Below are positions 45,304 through 64,000 of a stretch of 64,000 nucleotides of DNA, one piece after another. Origin of the DNA: Patiria pectinifera (Eukaryota > Echinodermata > Asteroidea > Valvatida > Asterinidae). The notes under the pieces were generated by a model. The model ran no database searches and was not told where the DNA came from. It saw only the letters and a list, made by a program, of their open reading frames with translations. Both the position numbers and the translations under genes were made by a program. The DNA is taken from contig CM057149.1 in NCBI GenBank assembly GCA_029964075.1, positions 17,188,197 through 17,252,196 of the forward strand, in the 5' to 3' direction. The stretch's first letter is position 1. The number at the start of each line of letters is the position of its first letter.

Positions 45304-45397
45304 AGTCTGGTTCCCAGACCAAAAGATTCCGACTATTCCTGATGAATCTTAGACGTGTAGACGTCGGGGGAAATTGTCAGGTCGGGGAACCAGACTA
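45304..45397. mobile_element. 94-base miniature element with AGTCTGGTTCCC ends
   Basis: AGTCTGGTTCCC and GGGGAACCAGACT are inverted ends. The direct repeat ACGACTCCTT flanks them (45294-45303 and 45398-45407), a likely target duplication of 8 to 10 bases. The same inverted pair is nested inside the three TTAA-ended elements at 48990, 50505 and 56010. Confidence 0.7.
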
Positions 45398-45844
45398 ACG
45401 ACTCCTTGACTCAATCAACGTTGGTGGCGCATGGCGCGAAAACTGGCGCGGGTTTTTCCGGGGAGCCGGAGTTGGTGGATGATTCAGCATGTTCATATCA
45501 CAGCTAGCGCGCTACAACATGATATAGTTTGTACGTCCTTGGCGCGGCCGGTGGCAAATGAGTCTAGGCCTACGCGCCCGCATGATATATGATGTATGAA
45601 CGTAGATAGATTGACAGCAGTCTTTTTCAGGTTGTACACCGGGAAATTGTAAAGCTTGTGCTGTTTCCCACCTTGATTGCGACAGGACATACGCACCCAC
45701 AACTAACTTCGGTTGTTTTCCGTTCGCGAATTCTTCAGCTTATTGTCACGGACTAGGCCTACAGCCTAGATAGGCCCTAAAAATTCCAAAAGTTGTGACT
45801 GTCTTCTGACGTGTAAATATCGAGGCACGTGGGAAGTGCACCCG
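45398..45844 (+). promoter_or_regulatory. Upstream region of thioredoxin glutathione reductase
   Basis: The region is G+C-richer than its surroundings with frequent CG dinucleotides, and has a CACGTG E-box near 45825. No TATA box at the usual distance. This fits a housekeeping-type promoter, but the start site cannot be placed. Confidence 0.4.

Positions 45845-64000
<18,156 letters not shown>

Overview
The window looks like part of a metazoan nuclear genome, most likely a marine invertebrate deuterostome (echinoderm, hemichordate or amphioxus; I cannot choose among these). The reasons are short phase-1 exons with GT-AG splice sites in long introns, a thioredoxin glutathione reductase gene with an N-terminal glutaredoxin domain, a Ngaro-type tyrosine-recombinase retrotransposon carrying an SGNH hydrolase, a foldback element like the sea urchin TU transposons, and a very high load of small terminal-inverted-repeat elements, many with long G or C runs. 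Nearly all long open frames are chance readings through repeats. Real coding sequence is a few percent of the window.

Layout. 1-4.5 kb: interspersed repeats and one weak candidate secreted-protein gene (1459 to about 3436). 4.6-9.5 kb, minus strand: a complete small secreted cysteine-rich peptide gene with TATA box, non-coding first exon, signal-peptide exon, propeptide exon and four-cysteine exon, followed downstream by a short acidic terminal exon that recurs at 14.7 kb. 9.5-31.6 kb: almost only repeats, including a 2.36 kb foldback element with 15-bp-based inverted ends whose unoccupied target site survives in a neighbouring duplicate, and two 3.8 kb blocks each made of two related halves. 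31.7-39.4 kb, plus strand: a second gene of the same peptide family, with a textbook core promoter, in which the propeptide and four-cysteine exons have been tandemly duplicated. All duplicated exons are symmetric (phase 1-1), so joining them gives a repeat-peptide precursor with RKR dibasic sites. 40-45.8 kb: small elements, a proline tRNA gene (TGG) preceded by a three-unit palindrome array, and G/C-run elements. 45.8-63.8 kb, plus strand: the first four coding exons of thioredoxin glutathione reductase; its 14 kb third intron holds an almost whole, young Ngaro element (minus strand, 56.8-63.7 kb). The gene runs off the right edge.

The most novel content is the two-gene family of small secreted four-cysteine peptides. 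The genes share a near-identical signal exon, phase-1 introns and promoter layout, but have divergent mature peptides, and one copy is actively expanding by internal exon duplication. Their function cannot be read from the sequence; a defence peptide, toxin-like peptide or peptide hormone precursor are all possible.
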